Shown one piece after another: positions 21,611-33,224 of a stretch of DNA of 64,000 nucleotides. The translations under genes and the position numbers were made by a program. Positions within the stretch are counted from its first letter, which is position 1; each line of letters begins with the position of its first letter. The DNA is from Limonium bicolor (Eukaryota > Streptophyta > Magnoliopsida > Caryophyllales > Plumbaginaceae): NCBI GenBank assembly GCA_023374045.1, contig CM041780.1, positions 35,135,765-35,199,764 on the forward strand, written 5' to 3'. The notes under the pieces were generated by a model. That model had not been told where the DNA came from, did not search any database, and worked only from the letters and a program-made list of their open reading frames with translations.

Positions 21611-23596
21611 AAAATACCCATCTTCTAAATCCTTAAACACTCATCTCATTTCTTAGCATGGTCTAACCTTGTTTGGGCATTTAAAACACACCTTAAGCCC
21701 TTCACTAAACTCCTTAAATCACTCATCAATATCCATCGTAGTCATTATTTATTTCCTTGCAACAATGTCAACACTTGTAATGTTTCTCGTTAGGTTTCTA
21801 AGTGGTGGTTCACACCTATTATAACCACTATGCCAAAATGCTTCCTCACCACTATAACATCATCTCCCAAGCATCCTTCTCCACCTAAAATTCCTTTATG
21901 CAACTACATAAAGTTCCTACACAATTTTATGACACCATCATCCAATACATTATTTCTTTTCTACTAGTTTACCAATGTTTACCTAAGTCCTAAATACACT
22001 AGTACATTCATTTGGTTCCTAAATCCTCCATGATCATGTCTGGGTCATTCTAACTCATTATACACCTTAAACTCCCCCTTTTTCATCAAGACAACCTCTA
22101 AAACTTCCTAGGACTTCCTTAGTCATGAAATCTCCTTAGAACATCTTAAACACTTAGGTTCTCCTCTAAATTTTGCCATGGGTTCTCTAGTATTTTATTA
22201 CATCCAAACACTTGGTTTTTCACCATCAAACAACCAAGATCACTCAAATTCTCATCACAACACCTTAACACACAATTTACACCAAAACTACACCACATCA
22301 TCATATAGTGTATAAACTTAAAATGCTTGGCACTTAGGCCCTTAAATGACAATAATCTTAACCACTGAATTTCCACATATAATTGCCTTTAACCTGCGAA
22401 TACACACAACAAGGCTCCCATTGAAATAAAATGCTTCTTGTAATTCATCTCAACATTGTTTAACTATCTCTTTTCTCATTGGATCCTTAGTCAAAATTTA
22501 TCAAACATAGTCATTGTTTCACCTAGGTTATATATAGCCCCTTTTTTTAATGTAAACCTTAAGCTACACTCATCATATACCTAAATCCCATCCCTTAATG
22601 CATTAAACACCTTAAGGTAAGACATTTACCTTGTTCTTTTTCAAGCTTCACAAACTTTCTTCCTTAGGTTTTTCTTTGCTCAATCTCTGTCACCAAATCA
22701 AGTTCTCCTTGCCAATGTTCTAACCAACATTCAATGACTCCAATGAGTACTAAACAACACACTAACCTTAAGGAATAAAAACCTAGGTTAAAATGTGTTT
22801 ATGGTATTAGATTGATTGTTTTACCTTGGTTTCTCAAGACAAGCTTGGATATGAAGCAAGAAGGACCTCCTTTATCCTTTGGAGAGTAGAAAACAAGCTA
22901 GAACAAGGCATAAAAATGGAACCCCATGAGCGATAATTTTCGGACATGGAGAGAAAATGATGGAAACCTAGATTTTCTTACATATTCTTTACCTTAAGAG
23001 AATGGAGAAGCTAATGGAGTCTCCAAGCTTGAGTTTCCTCCTCTAATGGTAGTTTAACTTGGCTCCAAAATGAGGCTCTTGAAGTTTTGAAAAGATAGAA
23101 AGGAAGAGCTTGAGCTAACTGAGAGATATATGTACTTGGTTTTGATTTTGGAGCTTAAATGAGCAAGATGTGGGCAAAAGAAGATGGAGCTAGCATGGAG
23201 GTTGCTTCTTACGTGAGAGAGAAGAAAGAGAGCAAAGGAAATCAATGGGGAAGATGAAGAATGAAGAAAGGAGGAGAGAGGACTACTAAAGGTAAGATAT
23301 TATGTTAAAAGGTGAATAGTATTTTTACTTACTTTTGCTTTATTCATTACTTAGCTAGATAAGTGTGGTGAATCACACTTAAAAACCGGCCCCCTTAGTC
23401 AAACAAGGTATATTGTGGTCTTTGTTGACCATTTAATTGACTTACTTTGACTAATGTCTTAAACTAGCATTATTTGGTTACTATTCACTAAACAAGGCTT
23501 ATAATTGTGAAATTTTTGATTTCCCATTGATTTAGACTTCCTAATGTGATACTAATTAGTACATATGTTAATTAAAGAGTAATGATGGACATTTAG

Positions 23597-26500
23597 TGAA
23601 ATACCCCAAACCTTAATGTGTTAATTAATTGTGTAATTATAATTTTCTAGGGCTAATTAAGTCCTTAAGATCATTGGTGAAGAAATGAAAACCAAAAAGA
23701 AAAAGGAAATGCGTAAAAGTCACAAAACGTGAAAATACATATTTAATTATTTTAGGAGGTACATAACCTTCGTTAGGGTTATAAATATGTTTTTATACCT
23801 TAACTACACGCTAAGAACGTGTGGGAAAATTTTTGGAAGGAAACAGATCCAAACAATGCGTTTAAACGCTAACTGAGTCTTAAAGCGCGTTTTCGAGAAA
23901 ACCCGAAAACGTGACTTAAACAGTTAAACGACCCCGTAAAAATTATAGTTGACTATATAACTATAATTAAACATTAATGGGAGCTTAAGAACCATTAAAA
24001 TTAAGTAAACGAGAAAATTCCGGAAAACGGGCCCGGTTAGTGAATAGTGCTAAACCGGGTAAAATAACGAGTGTTTCCTGTAAAAGACGAAAAACGCTCC
24101 AGCTTGTAACAATTAAGTGGGCTGGTTTTAAATTGTGAGACAGCCCTCTCACACACCTACTAAGCTAGAAAAAAAAAAAAAAGAAAGAAAGAAAAAGTAA
24201 AAAGAGCCCCCACTCTCTCTCTCCTCTCATTTCTCTCTTTCCTTTTCTCTTTCCTCCCTCTCTTTCTTCCCAGCCGGCTCCATCTTCTCCCCCAAGCTGT
24301 CGATTTCTCTCCTTCCTCTCCAATGGCTACTCCAACTTCAATGCCATGCCCAAGCTTCATACAAGCTCCAATCACAAAAATAATTACATATTCTTCATCT
24401 CCTCATCATTCTCTATCAATCTCTCTTTTCAAAATTCGAAAAGGGTGAACTTCATCCACATGGGTTTTCCCCATTTGAAGAGAAATTGACATCAAAAGGA
24501 AGCTTGGAGTCTCCTCTTTCAAACAAGGTAAAAAGGTTCCAAGAAAAACTCATTTTCTCCATCTTTCCTTGTTGGCCGATTTTGCCCATCCTCATACCTT
24601 GTTTTTCTTCTTGATTTTGAGCTTCAATTCAACCCTCCAATGGTGGATTAGAGCCCTCCTTTGATTTATGGCAAGAAACCAACTCTAGGGTTTCACAAGG
24701 TAATCTCTTAATTAGTGCCTTAAGCATTCTTGGTTAATGAGGTTAAGTGTTTTGCTTAAACTCATTCTTTGTTTTGAATGTTGGGTTGGAGTTGGGCAAC
24801 CACATTGGCTTGACCGATTTTTGCATCAAGAGGAGAGGAGAATTTAAAAGAGGACTTGAATGTTCAAGGTAAGAAAAATCTACCTTAAGTCTTGTTATAA
24901 TTGTTTGAGGATTTGGGATGGGTTAAATTGAATGATGAACCCCAAAATAAAAAGAAAAAAAACAATTATGTGTTTAGTTGATTTTAGAGAGATTTGTGAA
25001 ATTAAATGTGAATTAAAGGGCCTCGGAGCCAAGTGTTTTGAGTTTGTGTCTATATTGTGGTTTGTGGAGATTTTGGAATTATGTTGTTGTTGATGGACTT
25101 TGAGGATTTAGCATGTGCTGGTAGGACCCTTGTAAGGGGGTGTGGTTAGATTAGGATGGTAAATGGTGAAAATTGGTGAATGTGGACATGTAAGGTTTAT
25201 GGGGAGGTTATGGCGAAATTTTGGTAGAAAATGAGTGTTTTGATGATGGCTTGGTGAATGGGAGAACCTTGGTGTTTGTGGTGTTGAGTGGAGTGGTTTA
25301 ATAGCCTTGAAATGGCATTTGTGAAACTAGGAAGAGAAGGATGAAAATCTGTAGCAATTTACATATGAGGAGTTTAGAAATCCTAGAGAGGAGTTAATGC
25401 CTATGATTTGTGAAACATGGAGTGGATGTGGGTTTTAGAGGTACATTTATGTAGGAATGATTTGTGATGGTCATTGATGGTTTTGGTGAGGTTGGTAAGG
25501 GGTAAAAACAAGCAAGAAGGAGTTAGAAATGCATAAGAGTGCAAATTGCAAAATGTGAGAATTTGGTTGTGTTGAATTTAATCAAGAATTGGGTAACAAG
25601 TTTAGATGATGATTTAAAGAAGTTTAAGGTGTTATATTAGTGTTAGAATATATGTCATATATGTAGGAAGGTTGAGACAACAATGGGTGAAGAGAACAAG
25701 TGGAACAAGGATTGAAAATGCCATTTTTGAAGGCCTGTAGCAGTGGTCCGGAACTTAGGTTCAATGTCAAGTCCCGGACCATATTGTAAAATGGTTCGAG
25801 AGTATGCAGGCATATTGGTCCGGGACTTGGGATGAGTATAAAGTCCCGGACCACCCCTATTAAAATGGCCGGGAGTTTCAGCCTGTGTTGGTCCGGGACT
25901 TAAGTCCCGTATGAAGTCCCGGACCACTACATAAAAACTGCCCGAGAGTATTGCCATGGATGGGTCCGGGACCTTAGAGAAGGACTAAGTCCCGGGCCAC
26001 TTAAAAAAAACCTTTGTTTAAGGTTGGAAAATGATGTCTAACGATGGTGATTAGTTGGTAATGATGTTATGAGGTTGTCTAAGACATGTTAAGTGAGTTA
26101 TACAGACAATTAAGTGGGTGAGAAGTTGTAGTAAAATGTGTAAGTAAAACAACTTTAAAATGTAAAGTTAATTGACTATCTAACGGGGCAAAATATGGGC
26201 ACTAGACATTAAACAATCATATTACCCCGACGTTAATAAAATTGATTTTAATATTACCAGTTGTTCGAGAATTGTTCGAGGAACCTAAGAGGACGCAATA
26301 GTGGACCGTGGTGACAGGTATGGTTTTCTTGCAACCTGTGTCCTACCGGTTTACACGGCTTGTATGCCAATGTGTTTTTCTAGGTGTTTGCCACTTGCAA
26401 GATAAAGCATGAAATGAGTTTATAGTAATTCATTATTGTGGCGTAATTAATTCCGATACCGTTTAACCTTAATCATGTGTTAAACAATAGTTAACCGACC

Positions 26501-27838
26501 TTAGGTTCACGTAAGAGATCGGTATTCAGAATAAACGTCCCAACCCATGAGAACGTTCTAACTACGGCTATCCGTGTGTTAGTGTGTGTGGTGACTTTGT
26601 GTGATGTATGTGACTTGTTCAGTATGTTGTGTTATTGGATACTGTTATCCGTGTTGTTGAAATGGGATGTGATTTTCCTGATGTGTCTAACCGAGTTAGT
26701 AAACAAATGTGATGTATGTATGTGATAAGTTCCATAAAGGAACCTCTAACTAATAAGTATATGTTATGTATGGTGAGGAATCCGGTCGTTCCGGTCACGC
26801 GTGTTGTTTGGGAGTTGATGTATATATGCGAGTTAACTCCCATTCTGTTATGTTAGGGTTGTATATCCTTCTTAGATGTTCGACCTCCCACTAGCTTAGC
26901 CAAAGCTTCCCTACCCGACCTCCACATTGGGCTAGGTGGGAAATTATGTGTAATGTTGGTAGGGTGTTGATGCCTATGTTCGCTTCGACACCCTCTTTGT
27001 CATGTTACGGTTGTTTTTCCTCCTTGAATTACAACCACCCACAAGCTTAACCAAGGCTTACCTAACTCATCATTATTGGAGTTAGGGGAAATTGTGTATG
27101 GTGTGATCGGTCCTATATGAGGCCGCCACACCTAAGTGAAGAAAATGTATGTAAGGCGTGCACGGACTTATATTACCTCCGGCACATCCTAAGTAAAGTG
27201 TACGTTCTCTAAGAAGAATGGAATTAAGCTGTGTGTACGTTATTAAGTGGAGTGTGTTGTTATGTTGTGTGTGCTAATTTCGTGTTTGTACCCCAATAAT
27301 GGATGTTTGCTTTATAAGCATGATACGTGTGTGCAGTTTGTGTATGTTTTAAATAAAATCAACCGCATGCTAAGACGACAATTAGTTGTGCGTGGCCCGG
27401 TAGCATGCGGGCTGCGGGATTACCATACCAGCAAAGGTGCTGAGCCCCTGGGGGGCCACCCTTTCTTCTCTTTCCTGTTTCAGGTACAAAGAACTGGAAG
27501 CCGTTCGAGAGTAGGACGGGGTAGTCGTTTGCATGAGGGTAGTCATGTAAGATGTGTATGTATGATAGGTGTAGTAAGACCGAAAATGTATCGGCGTTAG
27601 TCGTTAAATACTCGGTACAGTCGTAATGTAAGTGTATAATGATTGTTGGAAATGGAACGGGATTAATGTATAGTTGCTCGGGAGTTTAGTCCATCAGACC
27701 GGTACGATGTATGTATGTCAGCCTTGTTAGCCACGTGGGTGGCTAACGGCGTGTAACACCAACGGGTTAAGCGATGTTATGAGTTGAGATTTCTGCTGCA
27801 ATGTGTTGTTTAGTGTGTTGTGTAGTGGGGGTGTTACA
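23597..27838 (+). mobile_element. Solo LTR (4242 bp) nested in the E2 3' LTR
   Basis: Begins TGAAATACCCCAAACC and ends GGGGGTGTTACA, flanked by the direct duplication TTTAG (23592-23596 and 27839-27843). The other E2 LTR has the empty site with a single TTTAG. No internal region is present, so the full element was lost by LTR-LTR recombination. Its outer parts resemble the solo LTR at 53176-57657 (e.g. GCATGCTAAGACGACAATTA), so the two belong to related families. Contents: AT-rich U3, an A-rich then CT-rich stretch at 24165-24260, splice-donor-like motifs at 24538, 24700 and 24869, and a hairpin array at 25745-25998. Confidence 0.95.
25745..25998. repeat. Four-unit hairpin array with 12-12-12 geometry
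   Basis: Four tandem units start at 25745, 25817, 25890 and 25963 (spacing 72-73 bp). Units 2 and 3 are perfect: GGTCCGGGACTT, a 12-nt loop, AAGTCCCGGACC. Unit 1 has the same geometry with one mismatch; unit 4 is slightly altered. Loop sequences differ between units while arm sequences are kept. The linkers share GAGAGTAT or GGGAGTTT words. No protein is encoded across the array. Confidence 0.9.
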
Positions 27839-28173
27839 TTTAGCCACTCAAAACCTATTTACAAGACAATTTTCAAAAATGTGCTTTAAGACTCCTTAAA
27901 GCACATTTTGTGTTTTAACTTGTTTTCAAGCTTAGTTTTCTTTGGTAATTGGTTTAAAATGACCATTAGGATTATTACTAAGGTCTAAGAATTATATTTG
28001 GGTGCTCACCCAAGTCTCTCCAAGCTTAGAGCATGTTTTTGCTTAAAATGCTCTTTTGGTGTTTCCTTATGTTTTCTTTGATTAAAAAGGTTTCTTAATG
28101 TTTCTAAGGCATTATTTAGCCTTCTTATATCTTAGTTTGTCACTAAACACCATATCTAAGTTGGGGTATTTCA

Positions 28174-28190
28174 ATCTACCCCCCTTAAAA
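28174..28190 (-). promoter_or_regulatory. E2 3' polypurine tract
   Basis: The plus strand reads ATCTACCCCCCTTAAAA directly after the LTR end TTTCA; in element orientation this is a TTTTAAGGGGGGTAGAT tract abutting TGAAAT. It is the plus-strand primer site. Confidence 0.88.
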
Positions 28191-28438
28191 GAACTTTGTC
28201 CCCAAAGTTCACACGTGTACTAAGTCATTCATGGTACTCAATTCTCTTAATCTTAACACCACATCCTATATTCTCATTCACACACCTCAAGATTCAATGG
28301 TCAATCATAAATACAATACATAAGTATTATACATAACTCAAAATTATCATCAAAGTGTAGCAACTTACACAAGATCACATCTTACACAACCAAACAAACG
28401 ACAAACATGCTCGTTTCCTAACTCAAAAGCGAGGAAGC
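28191..28438 (-). other. E2 untranslated spacer between polypurine tracts
   Basis: AT-rich, without coding potential. It begins with AACTTTGTCCCCAAAGTT, a near-perfect dyad next to the tract; E3 and E4 have GGCTTCGTCCC(C)GAAGTC-like dyads in the same place. Confidence 0.5.
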
Positions 28439-28475
28439 TCTACCCCCCTTAAAAAGGGGTACGCCCCGTACCCTA
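28439..28475 (-). promoter_or_regulatory. E2 second polypurine tract and hairpin
   Basis: CTACCCCCCTTAAAAAG followed by GGGTACG-ccc-CGTACCC (plus strand). It lies between the chromodomain stop and the spacer, about 265 bp from the LTR-adjacent tract. The arrangement is the same as in E1, E3 and E4. Confidence 0.6.
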
Positions 28476-28485
28476 TACAGACGAT

Positions 28486-29009
28486 CTAGTCAGTAAACAA
28501 AGAAGGGTACTTCGCCCTCATCTTATCCTCTAATTCCCACGTGGCCTCTTCGACATCCTGGTTAGACCAGAGAACCTTCACCAGTCGCACTGACTTATGG
28601 CGAGTGTGCCTAGTCTTGCTATCCAAGATTCTCTGAGGAAGCTCCACTGATCTCATATTCGGTTCTAATGTCAATCTCTCAGGTTCTAACACATGGGAGG
28701 GGTGGTGCATGTATTTCTTTAGCTGTGAAACATGAAAAACCTCATGCACTTTACCCAGTTCAGCAGGTAAATTCAACCTGTAAGCAACCGGGCCCACCCG
28801 CTCCGTAATCTCATAAGGACCAACAAACTTCGGGCTTAATTTGCCCTTCTTCCCAAATCTGAATACACCCTTGATCGTGAAACTCGCAGAAATACCCGGT
28901 CGCCCACTGCGAACTCCAGGTCTCGTCGTCGAACATCAGCATACGACTTCTGCCTATCTTGAGCAGCTTTCATGTTCTCCCTGATTTGCTGAACTTCAGC
29001 CTTAACTTG
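28486..29009 (-). pseudogene. E2 integrase C-terminus and chromodomain
   Basis: From 28797 downwards the frame reads [28 protein letters not shown] (integrase C-terminal domain), then the chromodomain [43 protein letters not shown], ending in a stop at 28486. The chromodomain looks intact, with the aromatic and acidic positions of the Tekay type. The linker 28800-29009 ([18 protein letters not shown], then a frameshift) is broken. Confidence 0.88.
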
Positions 29010-29930
29010 TTATAAATATTCTGGTCCTATAATGACCGTCTCACTCGACTCATCCCAGCAGAGCGGTGTACGACATGGTCGACCGTACAACGCTTGAAAA
29101 GGTGCCATCTTGATCGAAGCGTGATAGCTGTTGTTGTATGAAAACTCGATCAGATGCAATCTGTCAATCCAACTGCCTTGGAAGTCTAAGGCACATGCCC
29201 TCAGCATGTCCTCGAGTGTTTGAATAGTACGCTCAGTCTGACCATCTGTCTGAGGATGGAACACGGTACTCAGCTTCAATTCTGTACCCAATGCTTCCCT
29301 AGTAGCTCTCCAGTACCTCGAAAGGAATCTGGTATCTCTATCTGACACTATGGTCTTCGGTATCCCGTGATGTCTCATGATTTCTTTTTCAAATAACTCA
29401 GCTAATTTGGTCACCTTCCAAGTATCATTCATCGGTATGAATCGGGCTACTTTGGTAAGGCGATCCACCACCACCCATATCATGTTGAGACCTCCCCTAG
29501 CAGGTGGGAGTCCAACTACAAAGACCATGGAGATATCATGGAACTTCCACTCTGGTACTGGCATTGACTATACCATTCCACCCGGTCGTCGGTGCTTGAA
29601 TTTCACCTTCTGGCATGTGAGACACCTCAAGACGAACTCGGTAACATTTGTCTTCATCCCCGACCACCAGAAGAAGTACCTCTTCATGTCTTTATACATC
29701 TTAGAGGCTCCGGATGGATGGAAATTGAAGAACAGTGTGATTCCCTAAGTATACGGTCTTTCAGATCCGTGTTGCCCCGTGGTATACATAACCGGCCCTT
29801 AAGTCTGATTAGATCATCGTCGTGAATTCTGAAGTCATATTTTTGACTCTCAAAAGTACCATCTGTCAGCTTCTGTCTGACCTCTCTCATATACTCATCT
29901 ATCCTCTGAGCCTCTCGCACCTCATCAACC
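29010..29930 (-). pseudogene. E2 integrase zinc finger and DDE core
   Basis: N-terminal HHCC region around 29590-29760 ([16 protein letters not shown], then LTCQKVKF after a frameshift). The core is open from 29564 to 29010: ISMVFVVGLPP (the usual first Asp of SMDF is Val here), then SDRDTRFLSRYW, TDGQTERTIQTLEDML and PFQALYGRPCRTPLCWDE. A TAG stop precedes MPVPEWKF at the same codon where E4 also has TAG and E1 has CAA (Gln). The Asp-to-Val change means the catalytic triad is incomplete. Confidence 0.85.
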
Positions 29931-30600
29931 AAGCTGGAGAAAGAAACTAGCGAATGGAGTGAGTGTGCTCGACGGCTCAGGGCATCCGCTACAACATTGG
30001 CCTTTCCCTCTTTGAATTGGAGGGCAATGTCATAGTCTTTCAAGAATTCCAACCATCTCCTCTGTCTGAGATTCAACTCCTTCTGAGTAAATATGTATCT
30101 TAAGCTCTTATGATCGGTGTAGATCGTTACACAAACCCCGTATAAGTAATGGCGCCATAAATTCAAAGCGAAGACTACAGCTCCCAGCCCAAATCGTGTG
30201 TGGGGTAGTTCTCCTCATGTTTTTTCAAATGGCGTGAGGCATATGCCACCACCTTGCCATGTTGCATGAGCACGCAACCCAGCCCTCTGCCGGATGCATC
30301 ACAATAAACCTCAAAGCCCTCTGTACCGTCTGGAATGGTCAGGACCGGTGCAGTGGTCAGTGAGTCTTTCAAACTCTGAAATGAACTCTCACAGTCAGCC
30401 GTCCATAAGAACGGTGCATCTTTCTTCATCAGACTGGTCATCGGTTCGCGACCTTGCTGAAATCCCTAACAAACCTCCTGTAGTAACCTGCCAGACCGAG
30501 AAAGCTCCGGATGTCGGTAACAGTCTTCGGCCTTGGCCAAGTACGTACGGCATCAACCTTCGCTGGACCCACTGAGATCCCAGCATCTGAGATGACATGA
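29931..30600 (-). pseudogene. E2 RT connection and RNase H
   Basis: [32 protein letters not shown] (30175-30441), then [20 protein letters not shown] and [13 protein letters not shown] (29940-30166). The acidic residues DAS, TDHKS and ADALSRR are present. A frameshift near 30175 falls where E1 reads DLELGAIVF, and another near 30440 falls in the connection (VRDFSKVA). Confidence 0.88.
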
Positions 30601-31215
30601 CCTAGGAAAGAGACCTTGTCAAGCCAAAACTCACACTTGGAGAACTTAGCATATAGCTAGTTCTCCCTTAATATCTCCAATACTCTCCTCAAGTGTTCCT
30701 CATGTTCAGTCTTCAATTTCGAATATACCAAGATATCGTCAATAAACACCACAACCGACTTGTCCAGCTGTTCCCGGAACAAGCGGTTCATCAGATCCAT
30801 AAACTTCGTCGGTGCGTTCGACAAACCGAACGGCATCACTATAAATCCATAGTGGCCGTATCATGTTCGGAATGCCGTCTTCTCAATGTCTCCCTCCTTA
30901 ATGGCTATCTGATGATACCCCGATCTGAGATCAATCTTGGAAAACACAGATGCTCCCTTCAACTGATCGAACAGATCGTCAATGCGGGGTAGTGGATACT
31001 TATTCTTCAATGTCACTGCATTTAGCTCTCTGTAGTCGATGCAGAGGTGGAGACTACCATCCTCTTCTTCACGAAGAGAACTGGCGCTCCCCATGGTGAT
31101 ACACTTGGTTTAATAAATCCCTTATCCAATAAATCTTTCAACTATTCCTTTAACTCAATCATTTCTGTCGGAGCCATACGGTATGGTGCCTTGGCTATCG
31201 GTCCGGTACCAGGTA
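30601..31215 (-). pseudogene. E2 reverse transcriptase
   Basis: Blocks on the minus strand: [21 protein letters not shown] start with [60 protein letters not shown] and [13 protein letters not shown]. The catalytic F-I-D-D box is intact, unlike in E1. A frameshift lies near 30860 (after EKTAFRT) and a TAG replaces CAG at 30654-30656 (REN*LYA). Confidence 0.9.
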
Positions 31216-31858
31216 TCAGCTCGATGTGAACTCTACCTCCCGAGTGGGTGGCATGCCGGGCAGTTCCCGTGGAAATAGGTCAGGGAACTCCGACACTACC
31301 GGTAAGTCGGGGTCGAACTCGGGGTCTCTCTCTATGTCCTGTACATAGCAGAGGAACACTTCTTCCTTTCTCCTCAATTCCTTATACATTGCCATGGCGG
31401 TGATGATCTTAGTCGAAGGCTCTCTGGGCCTTTGGTGGTATGATATTGTTACCCCAGACGGGCTCCTGAGCAGCAATCTATGCTCGGCGCAGAGGATACG
31501 ACCCTTGTGCCGCTCCAACCAGTTCATCCCGAAGATAACATCAAATCCCAACTCCCTGAACTCAATGAAACTGACTGGAAAGTCTTCCTCCTTAATTCTG
31601 ACAATGGCTCCTCGGTAGTAGCGAGTGCAACAAACCTTCTCCTTAGACGGGAGCGTAACCGTGAAGTCGGGTAGCTCATCAGCGTCTAGCCCCAACTTCT
31701 CGCGAAAGATGCCGAGACAAAGGAATGCGAGACCCCTGAGTCGAAGAGAACTGATGCCTCAATCCCATTAATCGGAAAGGTGCCAGTGAGGATAGTACCG
31801 TTGGCGTCGGCCTGTGCCTCTGTAAGTATTAGTGCACCTTCCGTACCGAGTCCATAAC
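31216..31858 (-). pseudogene. E2 aspartic protease
   Basis: The frame starts right after a predicted 3' splice site (AATTAG| at 31859): YGLGTEGALILTEAQADANG, then TGTFPINGIEASVLFDSGVS with the active-site DSG. A 1-nt shift after SFVSASFAR is followed by LGLDADELPDFTVTLPSKEK, FGMNWLERHKG and the [14 protein letters not shown] linker to RT. Together with the phase-1 gag donor at 32885 this frame would join Gag in frame when the AlkB exon is skipped. Confidence 0.85.
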
Positions 31859-32015
31859 CTAATTGTATTCACAAGCTTCATGAGTATTGATGGTATAACA
31901 AGAGTCGTAACAATTAATATGAACAACACTGTTATCTTATTCATAACCATCCTGTTTACAACATGTGCTTCTTCCTTACATCTCAATCCTTATCTCATAC
32001 TAAAACATCACATGG
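31859..32015 (-). other. E2 spacer between AlkB stop and protease exon
   Basis: AT-rich, noncoding. Read on the minus strand it contains CATATTAATTGTTACGACTC and ends ACAATTAG| before the protease exon, consistent with branch site and acceptor of an intron. It corresponds to 1904-2045 of E1. Confidence 0.5.
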
Positions 32016-32754
32016 CTAATATTGTCTAAAGGTTAGGTTTAATCTTCCTGGTCTCATATGTGTCGCGTTGATTACTGCTGACGGTGCTGTATTCAGCTTG
32101 ACTCTCTTAATCCCATGGTACAACATCCTTGATTCTCCTCCCATAACTAATACATCTCCAGATTTAAGTACCAACTTATTTGCACGGTCCCCACGCTTCT
32201 GCTCGCCGTATAAAAACTCTGCATCATCCCCAATGGACCAAGACACTACGGGTATCCCTCTTTCGAGAGAGACTCCGTTGTCTCGTCCTTATCCTGGTGT
32301 AGTCCAAGTCGCCCATCTTTCTTGTAGAAGTCACAATGCAAATGTCTGCTTGTATGTCTGGAATCGGTTCAACTTCCAACTGCTGAGCGATCTCCACGGC
32401 TTGTGTAATAAACTGGATGGAACTCGTGGGTATTCCCGGTGGTGAGACTCCATCTTGTATTCTCGTGGTTTGGTAAGTCTTGGCATATGGATTCCAATCC
32501 TTGCCTAAGCTCATCATCTTTAACTTCATTCTTGCTCCCCTGGGTACTCCGGTGTATAAAAACCTCCCGGTCCCATTCCTAGTTGATTGCATCTCCTGAT
32601 GATGGCTATTTGCGCTTCGGGTGTCAGGTATCCCCTTAATAAAATCATACTGGGCGGATAACCTGACATTGCTCTGTTGGAAAGTTTATGGTTTCGATGT
32701 CGGTGTACTCCGGGTTAGGTGTAGATGGTATTGGGTAGCAGATGTTGAAGCTTC
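32016..32754 (-). pseudogene. AlkB-like 2-oxoglutarate/Fe(II) dioxygenase exon inside E2
   Basis: Same position and almost the same length (739 bp) as the E1 copy (740 bp). Minus-strand order: GSFNICYPIP, VIRPSMILL, LTPEAQIAI, GARMKLKMMSLGKDWNP, then LGLHQDKDE (His codon 32297-32299, Asp 32291-32293), SWSIGDDAEFLYGEQK, SGDVLVMGGESRMLYHG (distal His 32115-32117) and RPGRLNLTFRQY followed by TAG (32016-32018). All AlkB signature residues are present, including both arginines of RxNxTxR (codons 32043-32045 and 32025-32027), unlike E1. Several small frameshifts break it: between the start and GARMKL, before the HQDKD block, and just before SWSIGDD. Sequence resembles plant ALKBH1-class dioxygenases. 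Within the element, E1 and E2 differ mostly by conservative changes here. Confidence 0.9.
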
Positions 32755-32885
32755 CTAAAGTGGTAGTAGGTTATATCTTCTTAAGTTCTAATCTTATCTC
32801 ATTCTCACTTAACTCAATTACTCACCAAACATGCATGATAATGCGGTAAGCAGGTAATTTTATTACTAAGTGGTTATAGCGGTAC
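32755..32885 (-). other. Predicted intron between gag zinc-knuckle exon and AlkB exon in E2 (131 bp)
   Basis: Minus strand: donor GGCCAG|GTACCGC (first intron base 32885) and acceptor CTACTACCACTTTAG| (32755), with a pyrimidine/A-rich 3' part. Phase 1 on both sides: RP-G|G-SFNICYP. The alternative acceptor at 31859 has the same phase and leads to protease, which would skip the AlkB exon. Confidence 0.65.
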
Positions 32886-33224
32886 CTGGCCTCGATGAGG
32901 GTTCAGGCTCATCGTCCCGGTCCACCAAGTGTAGTGTGGGTCCCGACTTCTGGGTCACCCGTGGGTTCTTGTCTGCAGCTTGCTGCACCCTCCTCTGACC
33001 GTCAGATCCAGCTCCCTGATCGGTCTTGCCCTTGCCCTTAGTCTCGGGTCTATAGGCTCTGCTAGCGGCGTTCCGGAAGCACTCGTATGCTCGGTGTCCG
33101 TATACCCCACAGTAATTGCATTCCACCTTATTCCCCTGCAATCGAGCCCGGGTGTTCTTGTGACACCACCTACAGATGTAGCGTCGCTGGTAGCCACCAC
33201 CGGCTCCCTTTTCAGTCTCAGATC

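Larger units (their letters stand above)
19791..28173 (-). repeat. E2 3' LTR, interrupted by a solo LTR
   Basis: LTR sequence 19791-23596 and 27839-28173, about 4.14 kb without the 4242-bp insertion and the duplicated 5 bp. It matches the 5' LTR (34166-38223) throughout, including the uninterrupted target site GGACATTTAGCCACTC at 37887-37902. It has one more hairpin unit in the array (21290-21610) than the 5' LTR, so the array changed after insertion or during reverse transcription. Confidence 0.92.

Noticed and set aside
25745..25998. CRISPR-like array
   Set aside because: Palindromic repeats with regular spacing, but in an AT-rich plant LTR; the variable part is the loop and linkers are homologous to each other, unlike spacers. 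No cas genes, and the genome is eukaryotic.
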